From: Minisyncoccota bacterium | GTDB lineage: Bacteria; Patescibacteriota; Minisyncoccia; Minisyncoccales; GCA-002788555 | Direction: 5' to 3' | Length of the DNA stretch: 17,331 bases | Assembly: GCA_028697615.1 (NCBI GenBank) | Contig: JAQVET010000006.1 | Span: 1-17,331, forward strand | Shown: positions 1 to 6,034 of the stretch, in pieces | Layout of the letters: each line of letters starts with the position of its first letter | Position numbering within the stretch: position 1 is the stretch's first letter | Position numbers and translations under genes: made by a program | The notes under the pieces: model-generated | What the model saw: the letters and a program-made list of their open reading frames with translations, nothing else | Databases searched by the model: none | Told to the model about the DNA's origin: nothing

Positions 1-84
1 TAAATGCTTGGAATGAACGTTCTTATTTAAAATATAAATATTTAGAAACTAATATTTTTAAATAAATTTAAACATATAAAATAT

Positions 85-279
85 ATGGGAAAAGAGACAC
101 CAAAAAAGAGAAAATTTAAAATAAAAATTAAAAGAAAAAAAAGGGAAAAGATTAAAAAATTAAAAGAAATGTATCGAAACGCGAAAACAAGCAAAGAGAA
201 AGAAGAAATTATTAAAAAACTTCAAAAATTAATGACTGGTGTTGAAATTGAAAAGTATATTAAAAAATATTTAATATAA
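85..279 (+). CDS. small lysine-rich basic protein, function unknown
   Basis: A 64-residue protein, extremely rich in Lys and Glu and predicted almost entirely helical. Residues 1-30 are strongly basic, residues 30-48 form a charged amphipathic helix, and there is no Cys, Trp or Pro-rich region, signal peptide or membrane span. The ATG follows an A/T-only stretch with no SD, like the other native starts here. The gene ends six bases before galactokinase, so the two are probably co-transcribed. Small basic proteins of this kind recur in Patescibacteria genomes, but I cannot assign a family. The composition would suit nucleic-acid or ribosome binding, which is a guess. The length of the open frame and its tight linkage to galK support it being real. 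Confidence 0.6.
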   Translation: MGKETPKKRKFKIKIKRKKREKIKKLKEMYRNAKTSKEKEEIIKKLQKLMTGVEIEKYIKKYLI

Positions 280-285
280 AAGTTT

Positions 286-1443
286 ATGAAAAATTCGCTT
301 GATCATCTTGAAAAAGAATTTAAAAGAATTTTTAAAAAAAATCCTGAGTTTTTTGTAAGATCACCTGGGAGGGTAAATATAATTGGCGAACATAGTGATT
401 ATCATGATGGCTATGTAATGCCAGCAGCAATAAACTTGGGAATAAATTGGGCAGTAGCAAAAAATGATTTATACAAAGTGCGAGGGTATAGTTTAAATAC
501 AAAAGAAGGAGATTCATTTGATATTTTCCAATCAAAAAGAGTAAAAACACAATGGCTTCAATATCTTCAAGGTGTAGTGGAAATATTAAAAGAAGACGGA
601 GAAAGAGTCGGGGGTGTTGATATTGTGATTAATGGAGATCTACCTATAGGAGGAGGACTTTCGTCATCTTCAAGCTTAGCTACTGGTTTTGCTTATATTC
701 TTTCTTTGCTTTATAACCTTGGGTTATCTAATGATGATTTAACAGATATTGGTTGCAAGGCGGAGTGGTGGTATGGCACCAAAGGAGGAAATATGGATCA
801 TTTTGCAATTTCTCATGGTAAAGAAGACTGTGTAATGTTTTTTGATCCAAGGCATTTTAAATATGAATATGTACCCTTGCCAGAAGAGTTATCTCTTGTT
901 ATTTTTGAAACAACGGTTAGGCATAATCAAAAATTATCTCCTTTTGCGCAAAGAAGAAAGCAGGCAGAAATAGGCCTTGAAATTATAAAAAATAAATTTT
1001 CTGATAAAAAGATAAATAAACTGCGTGATGTTTCTCTTGAAATGTTGGAGTCGCTTCGAAATGAAATGGATGATATAATTTATCGTCGCTGTCTTCATCC
1101 TATTTCAGAGCGGCAAAGGGTGATTGAAACAAAGGAAGCACTCAAGGAAAAAAAATTTGAGGTGCTAAGAAAAAATATGATAGAATCTCACAGAAGTTTA
1201 AAAGAAAATTACGAAGTTACGTGTCCTGAGATTGATATTGCTTTTGAAGAGGCGTATAACATCGATGGTATTATTGCTGCCCGAATGACAGGAGGCGGGT
1301 TTGGTGGTTGCACTATAAATTTAGTTAAAAAAGAAAAATCACAAGATTTTGCTCAAAAATTAAAAGAAGTTTTTCAAAAGAAAACAGGACTCAATCCAAG
1401 ATTTTATATTTGTCGTGCTGGTAATGGTATTCAAATTGTTTAA
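286..1443 (+). CDS. galK: galactokinase (GHMP kinase family)
   Basis: Phosphorylates galactose at C1 with ATP, the entry step of the Leloir pathway in the cytoplasm. All three GHMP signatures are visible. The galactokinase N-terminal signature is SPGRVNIIGEHSDYHDGYV at residues 26-44 (R29, E35, H36, D38 are sugar-site equivalents). The ATP loop is LPIGGGLSSSSSLA at 119-132. The third motif is ARMTGGGFGGC near 332-342. The catalytic Asp equivalent is D171 in NMDHF, where most galactokinases have MDQ, so Gln is replaced by His. At 385 residues it has normal family length. No galT or galE is adjacent, so substrate identity (galactose versus a related sugar or N-acetylhexosamine) rests on the signature alone. 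No SD precedes the ATG. Confidence 0.87.
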   Translation: MKNSLDHLEKEFKRIFKKNPEFFVRSPGRVNIIGEHSDYHDGYVMPAAINLGINWAVAKNDLYKVRGYSLNTKEGDSFDIFQSKRVKTQWLQYLQGVVEILKEDGERVGGVDIVINGDLPIGGGLSSSSSLATGFAYILSLLYNLGLSNDDLTDIGCKAEWWYGTKGGNMDHFAISHGKEDCVMFFDPRHFKYEYVPLPEELSLVIFETTVRHNQKLSPFAQRRKQAEIGLEIIKNKFSDKKINKLRDVSLEMLESLRNEMDDIIYRRCLHPISERQRVIETKEALKEKKFEVLRKNMIESHRSLKENYEVTCPEIDIAFEEAYNIDGIIAARMTGGGFGGCTINLVKKEKSQDFAQKLKEVFQKKTGLNPRFYICRAGNGIQIV

Positions 1444-1450
1444 TTTGTTT

Positions 1451-1456
1451 TATAAT
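1451..1456 (+). promoter_or_regulatory. possible -10 element of the ATP-cone nuclease gene
   Basis: A perfect TATAAT lies nine bases before the ATG at 1466. No convincing -35 hexamer sits upstream inside the galK end. If used, it would give an almost leaderless mRNA. In a 70% A+T sequence this could be chance. Confidence 0.35.
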
Positions 1457-1465
1457 TAAATAAAA

Positions 1466-2311
1466 ATGAAAAAAATTTATATTATTAATTCAAGAGGTCA
1501 AAAAGAACTTTTTTCTTTTCAAAAGGTATATCAAAGTGCTAAAAGAGCAGGTGCTTCAAATGATTTAGCAAGAGAAATTGCTCAAGAAATTCAAGGACAG
1601 GTTTATCCTGGGATGAAGACGTCTGAAATTTTTAAGAAAATTAAAAGCATTCTTTCAAAAAAATCACTTCCGGTTTCAATAAAATTTTCTTTAAAAGACG
1701 CTATAAGAATGTTGGGACCAACAGGTTTTCCTTTTGAGAAATATATCGGTGAAGTGCTTCTGGCAAATGGTTTTGATGTAAAATTAAATCAGTATATTTA
1801 TGGAATTTGTGGTATAAGATACGAAATAGATTTTATTGCAAAAAAAGGTAGTGTTGTTTATGTTGGTGAATGTAAATATCGTAATCAGCCAAACGGCCTT
1901 GTTCATTCTGGCGATATTGTTGAAAGTTATGGTCGTTTTTTAGATTTAAAAGAAGGTGATTTTTTTCAAAAAAGAGAATATCAAAATTTAAATATAGTAA
2001 GCGCTGTAATAACAAATACTAAGTTTACCAGTTCATCAATAAAATATGCTTGTTGTCGAGGAATTGAACTTTTGGGCTGGCGCTATCCTAAAAATGGTGG
2101 ACTTGAGTATTTAATTGAAAGTCAGGGGCTCTATCCAATTACAATCCTTCCTTCTTTTAAAAATTATTTATTTGATTTTTTCGTTTCAAATCAAATGATG
2201 CTTGCTCGAGATATTTTAAGCATAAATCCTCAGAAACTTTCTCAAAAAGCAAATATATCTATAAAAAATATTAATTCTTTAGTAGAGGAGGCAAAAATAT
2301 TATTAGATTAA
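1466..2311 (+). CDS. ATP-cone domain fused to a PD-(D/E)xK (Mrr-like) nuclease domain
   Basis: A 281-residue protein of three parts. Residues 1-85 look like an ATP-cone, the nucleotide-sensing module of ribonucleotide reductases and NrdR: a short beta-rich start with G11 and E14, followed by helices and LPVSIKFSLKDAIRMLGPTG. Residues 88-210 look like a restriction-endonuclease fold: a helix with E91 and E96, then D122 in YEIDF, then E135 and K137 in GECKYR, matching the D-x(n)-E-x-K metal site. Residues 245-281 form a helical tail resembling a helix-hairpin-helix DNA-binding unit. The likely role is a nucleotide-gated DNA nuclease in repair or defence; target and partner are unknown. The ATG directly follows an AT-rich stretch without SD. 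The stop overlaps the spacer leading to the next promoter. Confidence 0.7.
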   Translation: MKKIYIINSRGQKELFSFQKVYQSAKRAGASNDLAREIAQEIQGQVYPGMKTSEIFKKIKSILSKKSLPVSIKFSLKDAIRMLGPTGFPFEKYIGEVLLANGFDVKLNQYIYGICGIRYEIDFIAKKGSVVYVGECKYRNQPNGLVHSGDIVESYGRFLDLKEGDFFQKREYQNLNIVSAVITNTKFTSSSIKYACCRGIELLGWRYPKNGGLEYLIESQGLYPITILPSFKNYLFDFFVSNQMMLARDILSINPQKLSQKANISIKNINSLVEEAKILLD

Positions 2312-2314
2312 AAC

Positions 2315-2341
2315 TTGACAAATTTTATTAAATATTATATT
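2315..2341 (+). promoter_or_regulatory. sigma70-type promoter of the leader/carboxylate-amine ligase unit
   Basis: A perfect TTGACA at 2315-2320 begins four bases after the preceding stop codon. A -10 candidate TATATT lies at 2336-2341 (15-base spacer); TATTTA at 2338-2343 would give a 17-base spacer. Transcription would start near 2348-2350, only a few bases before the leader ORF at 2353. Confidence 0.6.
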
Positions 2342-2352
2342 TAAATTTAAAT

Positions 2353-2448
2353 ATGTCAAAACAAACCAGCATATCATTATTATTTATTATTTTACTTAGC
2401 CGATTGGAAGCTCGGTTTGTTTTTGCTAATAATTTATTTTCTGAGTAA
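2353..2448 (+). CDS. putative hydrophobic leader peptide ORF (31 codons)
   Basis: A short open frame starting with ATG a few bases after the predicted transcription start and ending in tandem TAA TAA at 2446-2451. The peptide begins MSKQTSIS, continues with a very hydrophobic stretch SLLFIILL at residues 8-15, then RLEARFVFANN, giving 31 residues. No SD precedes it, which is normal for native genes in this window. Codons 2-6 and 16-24 coincide with two arms of the competing RNA hairpins, as expected if translation controls folding. There is no run of a single regulatory amino acid beyond Leu/Ile. It resembles no leader I can name, and an AT-rich chance ORF remains possible. Confidence 0.35.
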   Translation: MSKQTSISLLFIILLSRLEARFVFANNLFSE

Positions 2449-2503
2449 TAAATCTAAAAATTATTGTCAATAACAAGCCGAGCTTCAAAAAGTCGGCTTT
2501 TTT
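2358..2503 (+). promoter_or_regulatory. candidate transcription attenuator with competing hairpins
   Basis: Four segments can pair in exclusive ways. Segment 1, AAAACAAACC at 2358-2367 (plus AGC to 2370), pairs with segment 2, GGTTTGTTTT at 2414-2423 (plus GCT at 2410-2412, one C bulged). Segment 2, GAAGCTCGG at 2407-2415, pairs perfectly over nine bases with segment 3, CCGAGCTTC at 2478-2486. AGCCGA at 2398-2403 pairs with TCGGCT at 2493-2498. Segments 3 and 4 themselves form the terminator at 2476-2503. Segment 2 could also pair with GGGCTTC at 2515-2521, next to the SD of the following ORF. This is the architecture of an attenuator, but no known riboswitch motif was recognised. Confidence 0.5.
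2476..2503 (+). terminator. intrinsic terminator upstream of the carboxylate-amine ligase
   Basis: AGCCGA (2476-2481) pairs with TCGGCT (2493-2498). The stem is extended by CTT (2483-2485) with AAG (2490-2492) past a bulged G, and six Ts follow (2498-2503). It lies between the promoter at 2315 and the ligase gene, so the ligase could be expressed from that promoter only by read-through or antitermination. Confidence 0.7.
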
Positions 2504-2508
2504 CGTAT

Positions 2509-2516
2509 AAAGGAGG
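2509..2516 (+). promoter_or_regulatory. strong Shine-Dalgarno site for the GTG-started upstream ORF
   Basis: AAAGGAGG lies five bases before the GTG at 2522. It is one of very few clear SD sequences in the window and lies immediately after the terminator. Confidence 0.6.
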
Positions 2517-2521
2517 GCTTC

Positions 2522-2584
2522 GTGACGTTCAAAAGCAGTGTTAACTGCAAAAATCACAGAAAGAGAAGGGATGATCTACGATGA
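2522..2584 (+). CDS. 20-codon upstream ORF translationally coupled to the ligase gene
   Basis: It begins with GTG five bases after AAAGGAGG and ends in TGA at 2582-2584, which overlaps the ligase ATG at 2581 as ATGA. The peptide is MTFKSSVNCKNHRKRRDDLR, basic with one Cys and no hydrophobic stretch. A small hairpin GCAGT-GTTA-ACTGC lies inside it at 2535-2548. The SD, start spacing and stop/start overlap are those of translational coupling, so it probably sets the ligase expression level rather than acting as a protein. It differs from the hydrophobic leader ORF at 2353 in composition and in having an SD. Confidence 0.5.
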   Translation: MTFKSSVNCKNHRKRRDDLR

Positions 2585-3519
2585 AGTTTGGTGTTGAACT
2601 CGAGGGATTTGTGTACCAGCAAGATTGTGGTTATTTTAGGCCGGTGGATGTATATCACTGGTTGGACCAGGACGGTCAAATGCATATTCCTGAGTTAGGA
2701 ATATGCTCTACGGATGCGGGAATCAATCAGATCGAGTGGTCGTTGGATCCTACTGAGGATCTTAACGATCTCGAAAACAAGCTGCGGGTGGTAATGTCTC
2801 TGTTGCCACAGGAGTGGCAGGTTTTCTTCTGTGGGGAAGATCCCCACTTGAATGGGGTCCAGCCAATCTGGGCCCCAAAGTCTCGATACAAGGCGCTAGT
2901 TGAGGCACTTAAAAATGAATGCCCAAAAACATACTACGGTGTTCTCCGCATTCCCCAGTACAGTGCAACTCATATTCATCTTGAGTTGCACCCTGATTCT
3001 CAAGAGGGTCTGAAGGTGCTCAATTATCTCAATAATTGGGCACCACTTATCGGTACTTTGTTTGCTAATCCTTTACCTTCGCGTCGCATAAAGGAAGCAT
3101 GGAGGGGATGGGCTGATCCTCGTCGCCTTCCAGGACCGTGGTGGTTTAATACCACCGATGAGTTGAGGGAATTTGTAGTAGCGATTCCTAAACTCATTAT
3201 TGACTACGCGAATGGGACAAGACCATATCTGGGATATACTTCTATCCCAGATCAGCTTCACGAAGGCACTATCTGGTGGTGGTGTAGACCACGGTGGACA
3301 TTAGGGACAGTCGAATTTCGAGTGCTCGATTCTATGCCGCCAGATAGAGTGCTTTGGGCAGTTTCTTTCATTCTAGACCTTGTTGAGATTATCCTTAATA
3401 AGGACAATCTCCCTGTTATTCATGAGAGTACTTGGTGGCTCTTATCAAGTCACCAGGATATTGTGGCAGCAAGGCAGTTTTTTGAGAGGTATGTGTCTTT
3501 TTTAAATTTAAGGAGGTGA
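2581..3519 (+). CDS. GCS2-like carboxylate-amine ligase (glutamine synthetase fold)
   Basis: A 312-residue protein whose motifs follow the order of the GCS2/YbdK glutamate-cysteine ligase family, which joins a carboxylate to an amine with ATP. GVELEG at 4-9 (metal-binding E6, E8) is followed by IEWS at 51-54, THIHLEL at 130-136 (H131, H133, E135), FANPLPSRR at 161-169 followed by W174/W177, and LGTVEFRVLD at 241-250 (E245, R247). Substrate cannot be predicted; gamma-glutamyl-cysteine synthesis or amidation of a peptide or metabolite are options. It is rich in Trp. G+C is about 40-50% by eye against 30% for neighbours, it uses TGA as stop, and AGAAGG at 2564-2569 is an SD for this start, all pointing to horizontal acquisition. 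The start is fixed by the ATGA overlap and the GVELEG motif at residue 4. YbdK-like proteins are usually somewhat longer (about 370). Confidence 0.65.
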   Translation: MKFGVELEGFVYQQDCGYFRPVDVYHWLDQDGQMHIPELGICSTDAGINQIEWSLDPTEDLNDLENKLRVVMSLLPQEWQVFFCGEDPHLNGVQPIWAPKSRYKALVEALKNECPKTYYGVLRIPQYSATHIHLELHPDSQEGLKVLNYLNNWAPLIGTLFANPLPSRRIKEAWRGWADPRRLPGPWWFNTTDELREFVVAIPKLIIDYANGTRPYLGYTSIPDQLHEGTIWWWCRPRWTLGTVEFRVLDSMPPDRVLWAVSFILDLVEIILNKDNLPVIHESTWWLLSSHQDIVAARQFFERYVSFLNLRR

Positions 3520-3530
3520 CATAGCGTCAC
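3509..3530 (+). promoter_or_regulatory. perfect anti-SD complement at the gene end plus small hairpin
   Basis: TAAGGAGGTGA at 3509-3519 matches the complement of the usual bacterial 16S rRNA 3' tail over 11 bases and includes the ligase stop codon. GTGAC-ATAGC-GTCAC forms a small hairpin at 3516-3530. An ATG 14 bases downstream (3533) opens only 18 codons that run through the terminator, so the site has no convincing gene to serve. It may be the SD of the next gene in the donor operon. Confidence 0.4.
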
Positions 3531-3544
3531 GAATGTACTACATG

Positions 3545-3576
3545 GCGGCAAGTTTAAAACTTGCCGCTTTCATTTT
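3545..3576 (+). terminator. intrinsic terminator after the carboxylate-amine ligase
   Basis: GCGGCAAGTTT (3545-3555) and AAACTTGCCGC (3557-3567) form a perfect inverted repeat, followed by the T-rich TTTCATTTT. It closes the anomalous cassette directly before the next promoter. Confidence 0.85.
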
Positions 3577-3602
3577 GATTAAAATTTAATTTTTGTTATA
3601 AT
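3575..3602 (+). promoter_or_regulatory. promoter of the amidotransferase-xseA unit
   Basis: TTGATT at 3575-3580, a 16-base spacer, then a perfect TATAAT at 3597-3602. Transcription would start near 3609, about 29 bases before the ATG at 3638. It abuts the preceding terminator, making the two units independent. Confidence 0.6.
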
Positions 3603-3637
3603 AAATATCTATTTTAATTTTATTTATAAATTAAATT

Positions 3638-4360
3638 ATGAATTCTTTTTTGTTGGTTCAATTTAGAGAAGATATTTCTACTGGTCATGAAAAAGATTGT
3701 TTTTCAAAATTTTTTCTAGGTTTAAACCTTGAAGCAATTAACGCCTTTGATAGTAATTTAAACTGGAAAGATATTATTTTAAATCTTGAAAATTATCAAG
3801 GAGTGATTTTGGGTGGTTCTGGTAAATCTTTTCTTTCAAAAAAAGATGAGGATTATAAGTTAAAAAGATTATTAAAAAGAATCACGCCTTTTATTAATTT
3901 TATTTTAGATAAAGATTTTCCAACATTGGGTATTTGTTTCGGCCATCAAATATTAGGGGATTTTTTAGGCACCAGCGTAGTTAATGATGCAGCGCAAGCA
4001 GAGACAGGAACATTGAATGTTTATTTAACAAAATACGGCAAAAATGACGATATTTTTAAAGACATTCCAAGCCCATTTCTTGCTCAATTTGGCCACAAAG
4101 ATAGTTTGGAGAAACTGCCTTTAAATTGTATTTTGCTTGCTCACACAAATAAGTGCAAGGTGGCAAGTTTTAAATATAAAAATAATATTTATGGGGTGCA
4201 ATTTCATCCTGAGCTTGATAAACAAGATATTATTTTCCGTCTTAAACTTTATCCTGATTATTCTTCTGCAAGTTCCAATGATACTGAAAAAAATCTTAGA
4301 AAATCACCATTTGCTTCAAGGATTATTAAAAATTTTGTTTCAAAATACAAAAATAATTAA
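3638..4360 (+). CDS. class I glutamine amidotransferase (GMP synthase GATase-like)
   Basis: A 240-residue stand-alone glutaminase domain that would release ammonia from glutamine for a partner synthetase. The catalytic triad is complete: the nucleophile C100 in LGICFGHQ, and H190 with E192 in GVQFHPE. An oxyanion-type GGSGK loop lies at 59-63. The closest general type is the COG0518 group of GMP-synthase-like amidotransferases; there is no ATP-pyrophosphatase or dimerisation domain, so it is not a complete GuaA. The C-terminal 45 residues after HPE carry an acidic/Ser-rich loop and a helix, normal for that group. The gene follows the GCS2-like ligase but has its own promoter, and xseA starts 12 bases downstream. 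The acceptor partner is unknown. Confidence 0.8.
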   Translation: MNSFLLVQFREDISTGHEKDCFSKFFLGLNLEAINAFDSNLNWKDIILNLENYQGVILGGSGKSFLSKKDEDYKLKRLLKRITPFINFILDKDFPTLGICFGHQILGDFLGTSVVNDAAQAETGTLNVYLTKYGKNDDIFKDIPSPFLAQFGHKDSLEKLPLNCILLAHTNKCKVASFKYKNNIYGVQFHPELDKQDIIFRLKLYPDYSSASSNDTEKNLRKSPFASRIIKNFVSKYKNN

Positions 4361-4372
4361 AATTAAAAAATA

Positions 4373-5728
4373 ATGCATACAAATCAAAATAAAATTTTTC
4401 TGTCAAATCAAGAGAAAATTTTTAGCGTCTCGGAATTTTTGGATTTTCTTAATGAAATTTTGACACCCTGTCATGCAATAGTTCAGGGAGAAATAGGGGA
4501 AAAAATAAATAATTATCCCGGTTATTCTTTTTTTAATCTTTTAGATAAAACTGGTTCAATTTTAAAATGTTTTACCTTTAGAAATGTTATTAATGCTTTG
4601 GGTGTGAAACTTGAACCTGGAATGGAAATAAGAGTTATTGGCTATCCGCAAATTAGGAAAAACAGAGGAGAGTTTAATTTTCAAATTGAAAGAATTGAGC
4701 TTGTGGGAGAAGGTATTTTAAAAAAACAATATGAAATTTTAAAGAAAAAACTTGAAGTTGAGGGTTATTTTGATACTCGATTTAAAAAACCAATTCCTAA
4801 ATTTTCCAGAAATATTGGACTTATTACCTCTAAATATGGCAGGGGAGCAAAAAAAGATTTTTTGACACATCTTGGTAATTTTGGTTTTGATGTTAAATTT
4901 TATGATGTTAGGGTAGAAGGTCCATTGGCTGTTTATGATATCGTTGAGGCAATTTCTTGGTTTAATCAAAATCTTCCTGAAATAGATGTTTTAGTTCTAA
5001 CAAGGGGCGGAGGAAGCTGGGAAAGTCTACAGCCATTTAATAGTGAAGAAGTTGTGAAAGCAATTTTTTCATCTAAAGTTCCCATTATTTGCGCAGTTGG
5101 TCATGAAAACGATGAAACGCTGGCTGATTTTGCTTCAGATTTAAGAGCGTCCACTCCAACCGATGCTGCTAAAATTTTAACTGAAGATTGGAAGACAGCA
5201 GTGATACGTTTAAAAGAGTGGGAGAAAAATCTTCCATCTTCTTGTCAAAAACTTCTAATTAATGTAAAAGAAAGAATATTTTTTAGTGCAGGAAATATAA
5301 CATCTTCCTTTAATGATAAGATTTCAATGCAAAAAAGAACTATAGAAAATCTTGCTCAAAGATTAAATTATTTCTTTAAAGATTATTTTGAAAATTTTAA
5401 AATTTTACAAAGAATGTTTCAGGGAAATTCTGATAAAATTAAAAACATACTTCAAGATCAAAAATCAAAGGTCGAGCAAATTACTCAGGATTTAATTCAA
5501 AATGAAACAAGGTGGCAGGCAAAAGTTAAACGGTTAATTAGTGAGGAAGAAAAAAAACTTAATCTTTCTAGTCCAAATCTTAAATTGAAACAGGGATATA
5601 CAATAACATCAGATGAATTTGGTAAGATTATCAAAAATCCCGAGGATTTAAATATTGATCAAACAATTAAAACAAAATTTTATCAAGGGAGTGTTTCTTC
5701 CAAGGTTAAAAAAATTTCACATCATTAA
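4373..5728 (+). CDS. xseA: exodeoxyribonuclease VII large subunit
   Basis: Large subunit of the cytoplasmic exonuclease VII, which degrades single-stranded DNA into short oligonucleotides in repair. At 451 residues the length is typical. An OB-fold for ssDNA binding spans about 18-112. The catalytic domain follows, with IGLITSKYGRGAKKDFL near 148-164, LTRGGGSWESLQPFNSEEV at 209-227, ICAVGHENDETLADFASDLR at 239-258 and ASTPTDAA at 259-266. Residues 275-400 form the long coiled-coil region that binds XseB, and the chain ends in a small beta domain containing QGYTIT. It lies 12 bases after the amidotransferase and 40 bases before xseB. No SD precedes the ATG. Confidence 0.92.
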   Translation: MHTNQNKIFLSNQEKIFSVSEFLDFLNEILTPCHAIVQGEIGEKINNYPGYSFFNLLDKTGSILKCFTFRNVINALGVKLEPGMEIRVIGYPQIRKNRGEFNFQIERIELVGEGILKKQYEILKKKLEVEGYFDTRFKKPIPKFSRNIGLITSKYGRGAKKDFLTHLGNFGFDVKFYDVRVEGPLAVYDIVEAISWFNQNLPEIDVLVLTRGGGSWESLQPFNSEEVVKAIFSSKVPIICAVGHENDETLADFASDLRASTPTDAAKILTEDWKTAVIRLKEWEKNLPSSCQKLLINVKERIFFSAGNITSSFNDKISMQKRTIENLAQRLNYFFKDYFENFKILQRMFQGNSDKIKNILQDQKSKVEQITQDLIQNETRWQAKVKRLISEEEKKLNLSSPNLKLKQGYTITSDEFGKIIKNPEDLNIDQTIKTKFYQGSVSSKVKKISHH

Positions 5729-5768
5729 ATAGTTTATCTTATAAAATTTTATTAATAAATAAAAAAAT

Positions 5769-5981
5769 ATGGAGCAAGAAAAATTCAATTTTAACGAGGC
5801 ATATCAAGAACTCGAGCAAATCAATGAGTGGTTTCAAGGAGAAGATATTGACTTAGATCAAGCTATTAAAAAATTTGAAAGAGGGATGGAACTTATTGAA
5901 AAATGCAAAAAACAAATTGAAAAGGCAGAAAATAAATTTGAAGAGATTAAAGGAAAATATAAATTAGATAATAGCAAGTAA
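5769..5981 (+). CDS. xseB: exodeoxyribonuclease VII small subunit
   Basis: A 70-residue helical protein that coats the coiled-coil stalk of XseA. The family signature is clear: FNEAYQELEQINEWF at 8-22, then the acidic DIDLDQAIKKFERGMELIEKC at 26-46, then a charged C-terminal helix. Length matches the family (about 70-80). Its place directly behind xseA supports the call. The ATG is preceded only by A/T. Confidence 0.9.
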   Translation: MEQEKFNFNEAYQELEQINEWFQGEDIDLDQAIKKFERGMELIEKCKKQIEKAENKFEEIKGKYKLDNSK

Positions 5982-6034
5982 TATATCAACGTTTAAAGGT
6001 CAAAATTTTTAAAAGAAAAATTATACTTTAAAAT

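Noticed and set aside
1..84. Possible 3' end of an upstream gene
   Set aside because: The window opens with TAA but too little sequence remains to support any coding frame; nothing else is recognisable in this stretch.
2306..3584. Direct repeat GATTAAAA at 2306-2313 and 3577-3584 bracketing the foreign cassette
   Set aside because: Tempting as a target-site duplication, but an eight-base A/T-rich word is expected about once or twice by chance in the window and no transposase or terminal inverted repeats are present.
3533..3589. An 18-codon ORF after the SD-like site at the ligase end
   Set aside because: It runs straight through the terminator stem, has a 14-base SD spacing and hydrophobic low-complexity content; treated as non-coding.
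4137..4373. 78-codon frame inside the amidotransferase gene
   Set aside because: Overlaps the catalytic HPE region of a well-supported gene in another frame; a shadow ORF.
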